Position numbers and translations under genes: made by a program. 64,000 bases of DNA from Camillea tinctor (Eukaryota > Ascomycota > Sordariomycetes > Xylariales > Xylariaceae): the NCBI GenBank assembly GCA_022578605.1, contig MU394102.1:1-64000 (forward strand), read 5' to 3'. Position 1 is the stretch's first letter. Every line of letters starts with the position of its first letter. The notes below the pieces were generated by a model. The model searched no databases. It was given only the letters and a program-made list of their open reading frames with translations, and was not told where the DNA came from. Positions 1 through 13,942 of the stretch are shown in pieces.

Positions 1-84
<84 letters not shown>

Positions 85-97
85 CCCCCCCCCCCGG
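1..97. repeat. Poly-C tract at window start
   Basis: An almost pure C homopolymer interrupted by one G at position 84. It is far longer than any other homopolymer here except the C-tract beside the N gap near 43.84 kb. It is most likely a sequencing or gap-filling artefact at a contig edge, not a biological element. Confidence 0.9.
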
Positions 98-685
98 AAG
101 AGATGGAAAAGGGAACAATGACAGAGGAGGAACTACCTACTACTTCCTACCTCAGACATGGGGAAGGAGAGAGAGAGAAGGGGGGGGGTAAGGAAAGAAG
201 AACAGCAGTAACAACACCAGCAGAAGCAGCAAAATGTAGAGGGGGGTGGGAAAGAGGAACCCTGAAGCATGTCCAAGTAACCAAGTGGGTAGGCCTGAAA
301 GACGCGAGGGGGTCTTGTCCAAGGGACATGGAGTCCTCTTAGAAAAAAATGCAACAGCAGGTACACACGTACACGCTAACTGATTAGAGTGCTTGAAAGT
401 ACACAACGTACAGTAGAAGAGAGCTAAGTACATACGTACATACTTACATACATACATACTTACTTACTTACTTACCTACATACCTAGTACCTAAGTACTA
501 AAGTAAGGATGTGTGGATGGGAATAGATAGCGTAGTGGACCTACCTACTTGACATGGTGCCATGATGGTGGGATCCTAGTCTAGTCCTGTCCAGGGCCGA
601 TGATGGGCTTTGTGGACTGTCAGGGTAGACCCTGGTCTCAACGGGGAAGCATTGGCTCGCTGTTAATCATTGATCAGGGATCCAA

Positions 686-723
686 GCAGAGAGAGAGAGA
701 GAGGAAAGAGAGGAAAGAGAGAA
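686..723. repeat. AG-rich microsatellite
   Basis: GA dinucleotide run followed by GGAAAGA units. A simple low-complexity repeat with no associated gene. Confidence 0.85.
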
Positions 724-2717
724 ACTGCTATGCTTAGCATGAATGATGAACGAACCCTATCTTGTCTTTTTTTTTTCTTCTTCTTTTCCTTTTCTTTCTG
801 TCTTTTTTTCTTTCTTTACGATTCCTCCTATCACTCGTGACTCTGACGCTATGCTCCTTTTATGTCGTCAACCTGGTTGTTCACATGCCTATACCCTACC
901 TACCCTACATATGTACCTTTAAATCTATCTATGCGTTATCTAGATGCTAGGCTGGGGTCCTGTGATCTTCACAGCAACCCGTGGTGTTAAACTATGCCAA
1001 TGTTAAATAGACGAACAGGCGAATAGGTGAACGAACGAACGAACCCATCCCTCCCTTTTTCTCTCTCACACTCTCTCCCTTGCACTCAGCTGCCGATCAG
1101 TAAATTCTCCGGGAGAGAGGAATTGTGGCATGGCTGTCTCTAATTGTTTAAGATTGCTTGAATATGCGCAACAGTAATAATGAGACACATCTACAAAAAG
1201 CCGAGTCTTAATTGGACAGTTTTGTCGAGGCACTGGCGATGAAGATTGAATCAAGGAATTGTAGGACACAGGAGAGGGCGTGTGCTTCAAACGGCTTGGG
1301 GGGTGTGCAAGACTAAACAGCCCGGAGCGTCGGTCCATAAAAGTCGTCTGGCCTCGCAGGGTAAGGGTAGACGAGGGAGACATATGTATATGTATGCAAG
1401 TCGTGACTTGATAGAGAGACGAGATGCAAGAAACCAATGTAGAAAAATGCCCGGCGGCGGACCTTTTAGTTCTTACTCTCTTTTCTACCTTGCTCCTCTT
1501 CTTCTGCTGTGTGTAAGGGTAGTGTGGATGATACATGGGATAGGGATAGGGTTAGAGATAGGGGGGGTATAGAGTCGGTGAGATTGGATGAAAAGGTAGG
1601 TAGCGTGACAACATACCTAGTATGATCTCTATACATAGTAAAGATGTTTCTGACAAGATAGTTGCAGTATAAAGAGGTAGGAGCGCGTGTGTAGATAATG
1701 TCACTATAGGTCGTACCAACCTCCGGAGAGAAATACTAAAGACATCGATGGAACGGGAGGGATCACGAACAAATAGCCGGCTTCCGGCGTCAAAAAGCCT
1801 AACTTCTAGTTTTCCACTTGAGTCTGATTGGAGGGATAGCCGTGCAGAATACCTAGTTGAGCCCAGTGAAGAAATTGAGGAGCATCATTTCACACGTGCA
1901 GTGTATGAGGTTATAAACAAAGTTTTCTTTTCTTCGTGTTTTGGTTTTCTTCTGTCTAAGAAAAAAGGAATGGGATTTGAGACTAGCTTGTCTAGATGGA
2001 ACATTGAATACCTATGATTACTTTGGCCATTTTTCTTACATGTATCTCGAGAAGTGATATCATCCAACATAACCAACGAGAATCTAGACCAGGGATGTAG
2101 GTTTGGCACTACTATATTGAGCAGTCTGACAGCAGGTGAGGAGGCTCTGAGTACAGTTACCATATCAGGTAGAAAGAGAAAAAGAAAGGGAAAAAAAAAG
2201 AGCAGGTCCCCGATGACAGACCTTAACATCTTACACGTTGCATCCCGGGAAATTCGCAGCGTGCAATGGTAAAGGTGAAGATGAAAATCACTTACTACGT
2301 ATGTATAGCACATTACCAACCAAAGCTGTAAGTGCGTGGTGTAAGTATGTAAGCTGGATGAACATCAATACGGAAATTTATGATACTTAGATTAGTGTCG
2401 AGGCTCAAGGTCACGATGGTATAAGTTAAGCGCTTCATAATTCATGCAAAGCATCACGTTTCGTGCAGTTCATGTAGGTAAGTAAGTATATGTAAGTAGA
2501 TAGTCAAGGCGGGAACTGCTACAATGGACCAAAGTGTAGTGCACGAAGGAATTGTCACAATTCATAACATATAGATCGTGGATCGTTGATTTCCCGGGGT
2601 CTGAATGGTGGATAATTTACAGCCGCGCAGCGGGAGTAAGAGGGGGGGGATAAATAAGAAAGTCAGAAAACAGATAAAAAGGAGTGTCTAAGGAGGGAGC
2701 GTGTGTAGAGAGGATTT

Positions 2718-2767
2718 AAAAAAAAAAAAAAGAAAAAGAAAAAGAAAAAAAAGAAAAAAAAAAGAAG
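2718..2767. repeat. A-rich AAAAAG microsatellite
   Basis: About 50 bases almost entirely A with periodic single G, reading as A-runs and AAAAAG units. Low complexity only. Confidence 0.85.
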
Positions 2768-5700
2768 AAAGTAAGCCAAGCAAGTCTTAGCTTACCCGCA
2801 CTGCCTCAAGTTGGGATAGCACATGTTCCTGAAGAGGCTTATACATATGCTTGTTCGGAACCATAGTTAGAAGAACTTTGGGGCGTTCCTGGGCCGCGGT
2901 AGTTATGGGCGGCTCTATGATCATCGTCACGTTTTGAGGTGGAGGCTAGGGAGGATAGTGCCAGTGACGTGATGTGCTGGACCAAAATATCCAGGTCGGT
3001 TAATTTATTGAATTGGGCTCATTTCACTATTATATTCGAGCAAGGTTCGCAACTAAGCAGGGGGAGGGGGAAGGGGATCTTGCAGTTCATGTTCCTGCAC
3101 AGACAACCTAACCTGGGAATACATGCTGTGAACGTAACAGGGACAGGGGTCTGAGGCCCAGCAAGGGTCCTGTCTCTCTAGTTTCTGGGGGCGCTTCACC
3201 TTGAGATAGGTTTAGGTATGTCTTCTTTGTCTCTACTTGTGGCTGCTGTTGCATGTGCTGTTAATTACTAGGTATGTTGATGTAATGGGGATTATAGCTA
3301 CTGCGGATTGCCGAAGACAATGTCGTAACCTATACAAATTTCAATACACCTTGCCCACGTAGACCATACATAAATACGTACATACATATATATAAATATA
3401 TACATATATACAACTAGCTCCGAAACTATCGATCACGATGCGACCTGGTCGTTGACGATCGACATCCAGCGGCTTTTAAAGCTCGGCTTGTTGGAGGATA
3501 TCTTCACCCCTCACCCGGAACTCTTCTTGTCCAGTAGCAAGTAAACAGGTATTTTACGCTCTTGTTCTATCCTATCCTTTCTCCCTTCCTGTCGCGAGAA
3601 TACTCAGGACTTACCATGATCGACATGGAACTTCGGGTTGGGCACGCTTCCGAAGAGGATAATATCCTGATACCTAGTCTGACATCCCGCATCCCCATAC
3701 CCATCCCCATCCCCGACCTCATCCCCAATCTCGAACTACGACTTCACAAAAGACCATTGAACAGGCGTTAACGAAGCACTGGCGGCGGTAGGTCGAGGCG
3801 AATTGAAAATCCCAACGCATGAATGATCTTAGCTAATAGCAGCAAAGAATATGGACATCAAAGCGATCCTACAACCAAACACGGCACACTTGAGACTGAT
3901 GATTGTCCAAACTAGGTCGCATCCCCCGCCAGTCACATTGTAACACACGTCACCCTGGTACATCGCTGTGCATCAACTTCAAGCTATTAATACTCGAGAC
4001 GTTGAACGGCCTCATTTGCCTCGGTCGTCGTCCCTGATTCCGTTTTTTAGATATGCCTGGTCACTTACACGCAAAGGCCGCACATACCTCGTTGTCATTT
4101 GCGAAAGAAAAAAAAAAAGAAGAAGAAAAAGACAGAGAGAACAGAAGAGGACAAAAGAATCAAAGCTTTAGAGCTTTAGCCAACAGATAGGGCACCCTCG
4201 ATCTAGAACGTCGAGAGCCGGTCCTGTGGTTCATCCCAGACGTCAGGGTATCATCCCGTGGGGACTAACGCATGACATTGGACTGGAGTATTTATTTAGT
4301 CATGCCGTTATGATATGCGTTATGCCTAACAAGCGATGGTGAACTTCACGTAGCGGCTCGTATAAGTTGAAATATATTTCGTCTCTACTATGTACGTGAC
4401 CAATGACCCTGTAATACCCTGGCTTGGTAAAGGTTTTCTTTTGGATGTACAAGTAGCTTGTCCATATGTTATGTATGGTTACAGCACTGCTAAGATTGCC
4501 ATGTGGTGACTCGGCGGCTCACTTTTACCTCCTAATATAGCCATTAACTATTCCAATAAGTACCCGCCAATGTGCATACCTTACCTTAGTACTATATATA
4601 TTTAGATTATAGGTATAACCCAACCTAGCTACATAACCTATAGTGTGGCTTGATAGTAAATTGTTATCTCGATATTTTATCCAGTTTAGATCTCTTCCAG
4701 TATTTGGTGTTTACAGCGTGCACTGCACCACGGAATTATCCAGTAACCTTGCCTGCGCGTCGCTTACCTGCATTGTACGTACCAGGTACCTCCTAATTAG
4801 CCAGCCCAACTTGCATGTCCTGTGTCAATACATCTTCAATATCCAATTTAGGTAACCGGTTAGATGTACTGATGTATGTATTGTATTCGACTTATTTCAA
4901 CTCTCTTGTTTAGAGTAGTTTGACCTAGAATGGCCATTCCCATCGTCAATGCGTTCGCTGTCCCATGGGTGAGAAACTCTTCTACTTTATTTTAGGTGGC
5001 ATGTAAATGGCATAGCTTAGTCTATTATGCCGGCGCACTCTACGGTACCTTATCCCCCATGCATCCGAGGTCCGTGCCTCATCAATGCTATATTATATTG
5101 GCCGACATATCAGCAACGCCCCCCTAGTCTACGATCTTATTTAGGACAATTCGACGTAAGTATAGATTTGGTCTCGTGACTAAAACTCTCTTTAGTGAGT
5201 CAATAGTAAAACACACACTGTTAACAACTGTGAAATCCTCCGGTCGATCGCACCACAATGTAGTGTATACGCAGAAGACCATATCAAGTCGCCGGCTCAA
5301 GTCCCGGAAGCCCTAGGGAGATTCTTAACCTACAAGGTTCAATTTTGTTGGTGATGTATACGGGTTACTTAATGTACTATTCACGCTCAATGGGGAACTC
5401 GACTAGCATGTATTGATGTCACCCCGCCAAGGAATCAATACATAATGTACATAATATAAGTAGCTAGTTGTAAATACCCAAGTACAAAGGTTGAAGAGAG
5501 AGGGAATCGCATAACATTTGCAGCGTAAGCTCTCTTCTTCGGGCTCCCTCGTCTCGCCTTGTATATAGGATACCCTAAAAGCTATATTCGCTCGACCTAA
5601 ATTTTCTGATGTATAAGAAAAAAATGCAAATGCATGTGAGTGTACGTAGGCATCACAAGACAAAGATAGGTACTTAAGTACTTACTTGCCTAGTCTCGTG

Positions 5701-6250
5701 AGACTTTCCTCCCGGACCAGGGACTCGGGATTTTACGAATGGAGTCGAGCCTACACTATGTAACGGAAAGAGGGATATTGATTGGGGAGAGGGAGGGAGG
5801 TACTTAGACGGCTGTCTTCCACTCCTACTTTTCTCAGCCGAAGCGCGCTACGAAAGTATGTGTGCAGTAGTGTAGGAACTTATTGGGTCCCCTGTACCCT
5901 GCCTTGCTTTTTTTTGGTCTTCGTCCGATGTCTAAAGGGCTCATCCTAGTTTCGCAGTCGTTTGACGGGACCCTGCATTCCATCCGTTCATCAAGTCAAA
6001 CAAGCCGCCTTTCCCCCACGGGCTCTCGGATGCCAAGGCTCTTTTCCTAAGAGAGCCTCAACTAACGCCGGTAGTATTCAAATGTAGTGTAGCACCCGTT
6101 CTCCCTCTAAACTGCCCCCCCTCTTCAACTCCCTGGTAACATACGTAACTGATAACTGGCCCGGGATGTACATAGTGCCAGTAGTATGAACGATAAGATC
6201 ATTGTAATGATCTCCTCATGGTATAGAGAAGAAGGAGGAGAAAAAAAAAT

Positions 6251-9200
6251 TCACGCATAGTAGTGTCCATTTTCCGGTAAGGAGATCCGCAGAGACCCGG
6301 GCGTAATAAGACGCCAAGTTTTCCCTAGGTACCAACTAGGAAGTCGATGCAATCGCAGCCTCAATACAGAACGAACGCATGCCAATCTGAGCACAGATCG
6401 TGCGCCTGTGTGTAGTGTGCACGTACATAATTGCGCACATATATGTAGTATATATATGTATATATATAAATGCATTCGGGACTTTTAATAAGAGATGTTA
6501 ATGCCGTCGCCTTTGAACCCTGGACAGACATCTAGAGACTCGGAGATTTTTAACCAAAATAACCTTCTCACTTAATGCGACTGCGGAATGCGTCAGGGAG
6601 GGAGTATAGTGATCACTAGCCACGTCTGCATTATACGCATACATAACGCGTCATATAGTCCTATAGCCTACCATCGGTTAACGGGGTTGGAGGAGGTAAA
6701 GCATGTATGTAATATGTACGTATGCAATGCATATATGTAATGTATAATGAGAGAGCTGCATGTAGGCATGTGCTGCATAGATGTACGTACATGCATGCAT
6801 GCATGCATGCATACATACATACATACTACATACCACATACCACATACCTACCATTATGTATGTACCTACAAATCCATAGGTCCAGCTACATACTGTACAT
6901 TGATACATGTTGGTTAAATAGTCCGTATATATATTAACTTCAATGAAGTCACAGACCATTGTCTGGAATAGCCAATCAGGTCGGAAGACTGGAGTTATTG
7001 AAAACCTAAAGTACGTATATTGTACTAGTTAGTACTAGGTAGTAACCACGCTTGTGAATAAGATTGAAGTCCGTGCTCCCGCCGACGAGTACATACAAAG
7101 ATTTTATGTACCTTTATTCGGTATTACCTAAGGTTTTTGAACTTCTACCCGAATTTTAAACTTCCTACCTAGCCTGCCTACATAGTACATCTTTTTTTTT
7201 CCCCTAATCAACTTTTTTCTTCAACATGCCCCTTCAACATGCCCTAGTGAAGGACTAACAACCAAAATAAAAAGCCATATACGTCACCTCCCACAGGGCA
7301 AGGTTAGAGGACGGTACTTTTTTTCTTTTCTGAATCCCCTTCTTCTCTCGTTCCGAATTTCGTTTAATTTTATTACTGCATGGGGCACTATGTGGACCTG
7401 CCGCAAGCAGCGACTCGTCCTGGCAAACCCGGTCACCACGAGTTTTGAGAGCCTGTCATCTCATCTCAACCTGCTTTCATCTAAACAAGGGCATTTATTT
7501 TCTACTACCCCGACGGATCGAGCGGGAAAGCCCCGGCTAGAGTACCACATGCTTCCTATGTCTCTGCTGTCGCCAAGGTCATCAACCGAGATTTCGAAGT
7601 AGCCGGTGAAGGGTGAAGGGGCTTTATCCACGGAAAAGACCACGTTGCGTCAAGGTCTATCTTCCTATAGTTCTCAGCCACTTATTGTAGTAGTGTAAGT
7701 ATGTAAGTAGGTGGGTAGGTGTAGGTATACTGTTCTGTCACAGGCGCGCCCTTGTTCAAGTTGTAAGCCGCCTGTTCTTCCGTACGAGAGTTAGTTTTAT
7801 TTTGCTTTTTTTCTCTCTTCGAACCCCCTTTCTATCTGCAGAGAAACGTTCTGTATTTTGTGCTTGACATCTCCACGGGAGGGACGATCTCTACTTCGTT
7901 TCATTTTAAACTCTTTTTCCCCTTCTCCCTTTCTTGACACTTCTCGTTCTTCTTCGTCTTCCATTCCCTCCTATCGTGAACGGGCCCTAGCCTGATAGAG
8001 CGATAGGTTATAAATCAAAGGCTCAAGTGGTCCTCTTTAATTGAGCTCCCCCTTCCACCCCGCGCTAGTCAGGTTATTCCGATTTATTAAGTGTAATCAT
8101 GGGTCTTCAGTCATGAAACAAGTCGTTAGGTTCATTTGGTCTGTAGCTGAATAACCCAATAGCCGAATGGGACGGTCTTTTGATGCGGTCAACTGTTCTT
8201 CAATTGAGGATACCTACTATCTCGGACCTATTCCGACATTCATACTCCCCATCGCATCCATCACCGACCATCTAGGTGCATAGGGTCGGTCTGGGAGCCC
8301 GAATCTTCGGCGACTGGTATTCCGCTATGTATGCCTCAGGTGCTAGTGGTTCCTCTCAAACGAGACATCAGTTTACCATTCAATTTCGTATAAGCCAAAG
8401 TTACAAAACTGAGGACGCGCTAGGCCTTCTTCTACCATACTATCATCGGCTGTCACACGAACATCCAGATTGTCATTATCCACCCACAATAAACGTCTAA
8501 CAGCATACCATTGTGCACAAAAGGAGGCGCCAAGTTTAGTGGAACGAATAACTCCTGGGCCGTGGATTCCATTGGGTACCATACATGCAAAGAGACCTTT
8601 GACATGCGCAAGCTCAGAGCCGCCGAGTCGATCATTCATGCTACCGTGGATTCGGTAATTATACTACTGCAAACTCACCAAATCGATGTTATCATATACT
8701 ATACTGACTTGAGTGAGAATCTACGAATTCCTCTCGCTAATACTATAAATTGAAATTCAAACTAGAATGAAAACGACAACCAAGAACAAGAAGATAGACA
8801 AAAGCAACAATATTGGATTGGACAAGGGGAGGGCGTGTGTGTCGGTATCCGAAGTGAAACTACTAGTAGTCAAGTTAACGTCGAGCTCAATTCAATAAGA
8901 ATTGGCTTACCCGACCCCAATTAAAATGTCACCGCATCCCTATTGGTATCTAGCGGTGGCACCTTGCTATAAACGATGGATGACAAAGATCAGATGGAAC
9001 GCTTACAGATCAGCCGATGGCTCGGCTAACAGGCACAAAAACAAACCACTTCGGTATTATTCCAGAATTTACTCTTGCAGGTAGTATAAAACTACATACA
9101 GATGAGGTGGATACTACAGTAAGACGGCGCAATTGAAATTTCAGGAGAACGCGCATCTCTATAAGGAAATTCAAATATACGATCAACAGGCCCAGGAGCC

Positions 9201-12200
9201 GGGACAGATAAACAACCCAGCCCAGCCCATACATATTGGCGCCATATGACCGATCACTGATGGGGCACTGAGTATGTAGTTCATGATGGATGAGGCGAGA
9301 CAGGGAAAGACGAGATGGCATCCTACGGTTGAGGGAAGATAGCTTCTTTCGTATATATTGTCTATTCGGAATATTTCGAATACGCGTGGCTTGAATAACG
9401 CCGTATCACGATCAATCTCTAATTTCAAGATTTATGCGCAAATTGCCGCCGGACAAATAAGCCAGGCAGACGGAGAATTTCTCTCGAGTTTGAGACTTAC
9501 ATCATCTACGTAGGTTATGTACATATGATGTCGGTGTATACAAAACATATCGACATGGGGGAATTACATTATCAGCACAACGCCTAAAGCAACAGCTGCC
9601 AATCGCGAACTCCAATTAACTCGAACAAGGTGCGAATCTGGAACCAGACGGTCGGTAAGAGGCTTGGGACTCGGAGCGGCCCTTGGAGTTTACCTGGCCC
9701 TAATAAGATCGGCGCTGCGCTACGCTGGACTCTCCGCGTCCAAGCTACGCTAACCAGGTACCGGCTCCTGATGGGCAGGCGAGACAGGGTAGGGAAATTT
9801 TGTCGGAGACATTTCAATATACCGCGCGCAGAGCGGTGAGGGTGAGACGACTTACTAGCTGTGGAAGAAGGGATGCTGCACGACTTCACAGCGTACCTGC
9901 ATTCCTCAGCCTTGGCTGACCTAAAGGCACGAAGCGGCTGCCGAGTCCCATGCAGCAGACATTCGGTCGTCCCAGAGTTAGTCTCTCTATGGGTCGGGAG
10001 GCTCATGTCAGGACTCAATTATTACATGCGAGATCAATAAGCCTGGGTAGGAGAGTAACCATCCGCTACTGAGATGTTGAGTTGAGAGTACAGCACAATC
10101 ATGGAGACAGACCGTCATTACACATATCGCAATGACAAACACAAGAAAAGAAGTGAGAGGGAGGAAACAACTCCCCCCTCCCCCTCTCCGTCCCAACATC
10201 CAAATAGCGTTGTTCATCGGACGCCATCATACACTAAGGTACAAATTGGTTAGTGAAAAAGAAAAAGAAGAGAAAAAAAAAAGACCCTGAGACCACAGAC
10301 CCAGCGATGAAGTTCACGTAATGGCATCATTCTCCATCAGCATCCCTGGGTCTATAATATTGCTGCCCTGTCTATAATGAACCGTATCGCTTCTCGACTC
10401 GTCACAAATCCTCCACACGCCGGAAAATCCAAATCCCAAACACATGGCTACCCGCTCGCTTCTAGCGGATAAAGGTTTAGCACGATCGGTTTTGACCGGT
10501 CTCAGATGCGTAGTGTCGCATTCGGGCGTCCATGAAACCCAGCATATAACGTCAAACATCTAGGCAGATTAAAGGAGCACGACCGAACCACGTTCCATCC
10601 CAGCAGTGCCATCCAACCCTCGGCTTTCTCAACATTATCTCATCTCTCTCGTGTTCGCGAGTAGCATCGCCTCTGTCTAACCTACACATCTAACCTATGT
10701 ACACAAGTAGGTACCTTCTCCACGACCAAATGTCAATTTGCTGAAATCCTAAACTGAACGGGTCAGATTTGCAATCTTTTGATTGCAGCTGGATGGAGTC
10801 TAGACCTTTTTGCCATTACGTGGAGGCCTGAACCCTTTCCCGCCCGGGCCGCGAGGATGAGACGATCTGGTTTCCCATTTCCGACGTAGCTAGTAGGTCG
10901 ACCCTCACCCGACCTGCGCTGACTTTGATGCCCCTGGTCCTCAGCTTGCCTTCGAGAAGACCACGACCAACCTTAGCCTAGGCGCTGATTATAATGTGCA
11001 TATGTGCGAGTTTGGTCTGTATGTAGGCCTTTGTTGGGTATGAAGTCGTACGTCATCAGCACTGGGTCTTTAACCGAGCCAATCCATCATCTACCCATCC
11101 ATTCCATCTCATCCACCCATCCTGCTCAGGTAACGAATACCCATGATATGTAACCAAATGGAAGCGAAGGAAGATGCTGTGCACCCATGTGGCACTCATC
11201 ACGTGGTACCATGACCAGATCTAGTCATCGCCTCCGCTCAATAGGGAATATATAAGAGCTCTTCTTGTGTCTAAGCACAGCCGAGGACTTTCGTGGAGAC
11301 GGTGTCGTCGCCTCCTCCCCTTATCTCCGGATTCATATACCAGGACTCAAGGTCTTTTGGTGTCATCGGTACACTGCTAATTTCCTAGACAGGAAACCCC
11401 GTGGGTTGCTTCCCCATCAACTTACTTTGACTTGGACTCTTCGCCGAGTGGCGGTACATGCACTCAAGACGTAGATATAGCTAAGTATTAGGTATTTCTT
11501 GTTCCTTGCTCGCAAGCGAGGTTGAGCATTGGACGCTCGTGTTACTCATAAGTGGACGACTCTTCTTGTCTACGTATCTCTTCCGTTTCTGAAGATTTAC
11601 TGTACTGTATATGATTCGAAAAGGGGGAGGGCCTTTCTCCATTGTTTTTTTTTTCCTCGGGTTTTTCGCCTTTGTTCTCTCGATGGTGTCACCTGCTAAA
11701 GCAACAAGATGTTCTCTCTATCCCAGAGTTGCCCCCGCGAGTCTAATTAGTCTCGCAGAAGCGCGCACGCCATGCCTACCAAAGTAGCGAAGTTACACCG
11801 GCAGACCGCACGAGAACATGTAAAAAAGCAGTCGGGTCGGGATATTAGATCTCCACAGATACGGGTAGCGGGAATACATTCCTCTGGATCCGCTCCATAC
11901 TAGCCAACTGGATGGGTCAGAATCGCTGTCATAGTGACCTTGCCTTGGTGTAGGTACGTGTACCTCTGTATGTATTTGTCTGTATGTCTGTATGTATGTA
12001 TGTCCGTACGTATATGTCTATCGTCTATCTACGTTACCGAGTAAAAGGCACGAGGATCTCGCGTCCTCGCTTGTCGCTACGCTCGTTCCTTTTGGGTTAC
12101 AGAAGGAGAGGGGGAGCGAGTCTTTCGGGTCGAGGACCACCACCTACAATACACACGGCCATCGTGAGGCTCGAATCTTTGACATCGCTGCCCAGGCAGA

Positions 12201-13900
12201 ATCATTTATCTGTGAACCAGCTAGCGAGTACTAGTCAGGCCCGCCAATCTGGGTCTACTGTTAGTAATAATCACATAGTATACATCTCCTAGTTAGCGTC
12301 TTTCTTACTTCAACTAACCATGTGGGTTTTTGGGTCTCTTTTTTTTTACTCTCTTTATCTCTTCCCACCGAAAACGATGTTTGTTGTCTATGGAGTCCAG
12401 GTCCAGACGGTCTCTCAGACTGCCGCTAGAGATATCCCGCCGTGTCGGTAGAGCTCTACTAGGTAGTCTCTCTCTCACTTAGACCACGAGCGCTCTGCTA
12501 GGGGCGGCCTTTCTGCTTACCCTATGGGGACCTTCCAGGTTCCCCTGTGAGCTTTGTGGTCCGAGTTAACTTTTGACAAGGCTAACCTAGGAAGGTAGAT
12601 TAAAATTCGCGTGACCGCCACGGCCTAGGGAGCTATTTTTCGGAATCATTGTGCCTACTGTATGTTGCTCCTATCCAATGAGGGATTGCTTCTTCGACAT
12701 GTCTCTGTATACTACATATACACACTGGGGAAAATAGGCCTATACCTATGGCCGCCTAGCTTATCCTAATCAAACCTCGCTCTTCCCCGTCCTTCACACG
12801 AGTAGTACGTACGTATATGCATATATACATACATATATACATCCATGTGCGTATGTATGTGCCCGTTAGCTTCAAGAAGTATATGTTCAGCGCGGGCATT
12901 GTTCGAACTAGGTAAGGCACGTCCTATAGGAAGTGGTGATATGCAACGACTCTTACTCGGAGATTTGTCGTGAGCAGGGTAGCCCAGGTCTCACGCAGGA
13001 GTGCCAGCGACTTTTGGAGTGGTATGTACTTAGGCACGGGCGCACGCGGCGTGCAGCCAGCCAGCCAGCTGCAATCATGGTAGGTCTCAGAAAAGGAAGA
13101 ACGATGTAATACCGAAACCCTACGTCGTTGTTGTCATCGTCGTTGTTCACTACTACCCTATTACTATTCTATGTAGTTATATACTATAATATCGACCACA
13201 TATACCTACGTAATGCTATAATATTACAGAGCATCTGATTAGATCTATAGGTATATACCAGCACATTATAGCACATATATCCCCACCATAATACTTAAAT
13301 GTATTTATAGCCAAGTAGAAAATGTGATTTTTCTTATCTAATTATTTCTATACTAAAACCTCAGACACACACCAGATCAAAATAGTATCCCTCCCAAAAA
13401 GAAAACAACAAAATAGAGGAAATATTTACAAAAAGTACCTATTTGCTTATACGGTCCGTTACACATTTTTTTTTTGTTCAGGGACAGGGGAAGAAAAAAG
13501 GGGGGCGGGGATGAATGAAGGAAAATCACTCGTGCCGATAACCAAACCAGTTCTGAGACCATGTCTCTCGGTAGATGGTCGCGGACCAGCAGAGCCGTTC
13601 TTTTTTCGTTTTGCTACCTTCTAGTCGTTCTGTCTCTCCCTCTGTCCTCTGACCCGGCGGCTGTTTTATTTGTGTATAGTAGTGTATAGCTTTCCGCTTT
13701 GACCCAGCTACAAGTGCGACGACGCCTAGTAAACGGGTGGTTCTCCGAATGGACAAGTGTATAAACCTCTATAGAAGGTCCCTTGTTACTCCCACCCCTA
13801 CACCGCAACCACACTCTAAACCTATGTACATGGGCAACTTTGGGGGCCAGCTCGCAGCATGTAGCTCGGTGGCATTTGTCTGACGGACGTGACTCCAATT
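6251..13900. other. Gene-free stretch, continued
   Basis: Only short ORFs occur. Two patches have somewhat protein-like translations: 8276-9084 (plus) and 9584-10018 (minus, 144 codons). Neither matches a family I know and neither links by splice sites into a longer frame. Repeats include CATG/CATA units (6784-6830) and a TACG/CATA patch (12800-12840). A lineage-specific gene or long non-coding RNA cannot be excluded without transcript data. Confidence 0.55.
6784..6830. repeat. CATG then CATA tetranucleotide repeat
   Basis: Several tandem CATG units grade directly into CATA units, followed by three spaced CATACCA-like words. This is a compound microsatellite, likely polymorphic in length. 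Confidence 0.85.
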
Positions 13901-13924
13901 AGTAGAAGTGGATAAGAAAAAGAA

Positions 13925-13942
13925 ATATATATATATATATAT
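13925..13942. repeat. AT dinucleotide run
   Basis: Nine TA/AT units in an AT-rich context. Confidence 0.85.

Larger units (their letters stand above)
98..6250. other. Gene-free stretch with simple repeats
   Basis: No ORF here has recognisable protein character. ORFs reach at most about 156 codons (1066-1536, minus) and overlap ORFs on the other strand, as expected by chance. The stretch holds TACA/TACT tetranucleotide repeats (about 427-500), an AG run (686-723), a degenerate telomere-like run (1537-1567), an A-rich AAAAAG tract (2718-2767) and an AT/CATA-rich patch (3365-3412). No tRNA T-arm with a pairing stem and no 5S rRNA motif was seen. Confidence 0.6.

Noticed and set aside
1066..1572. 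Overlapping ORFs of 156 aa (minus) and 108 aa (plus)
   Set aside because: The two strands encode each other's shadow. Composition is Ser/Arg/Thr-rich without motif, and there are no start or splice features that extend either ORF.
8276..9084. Series of 60-88 aa ORFs that look partly protein-like
   Set aside because: Frames conflict, no splice chain joins them, and no motif is recognisable. Kept only as a remark in the gene-free region.
9584..10018. 144-aa minus ORF
   Set aside because: Arg/Ser/Pro-rich with no domain, and a plus-strand ORF overlaps most of it. Chance is the simpler explanation.
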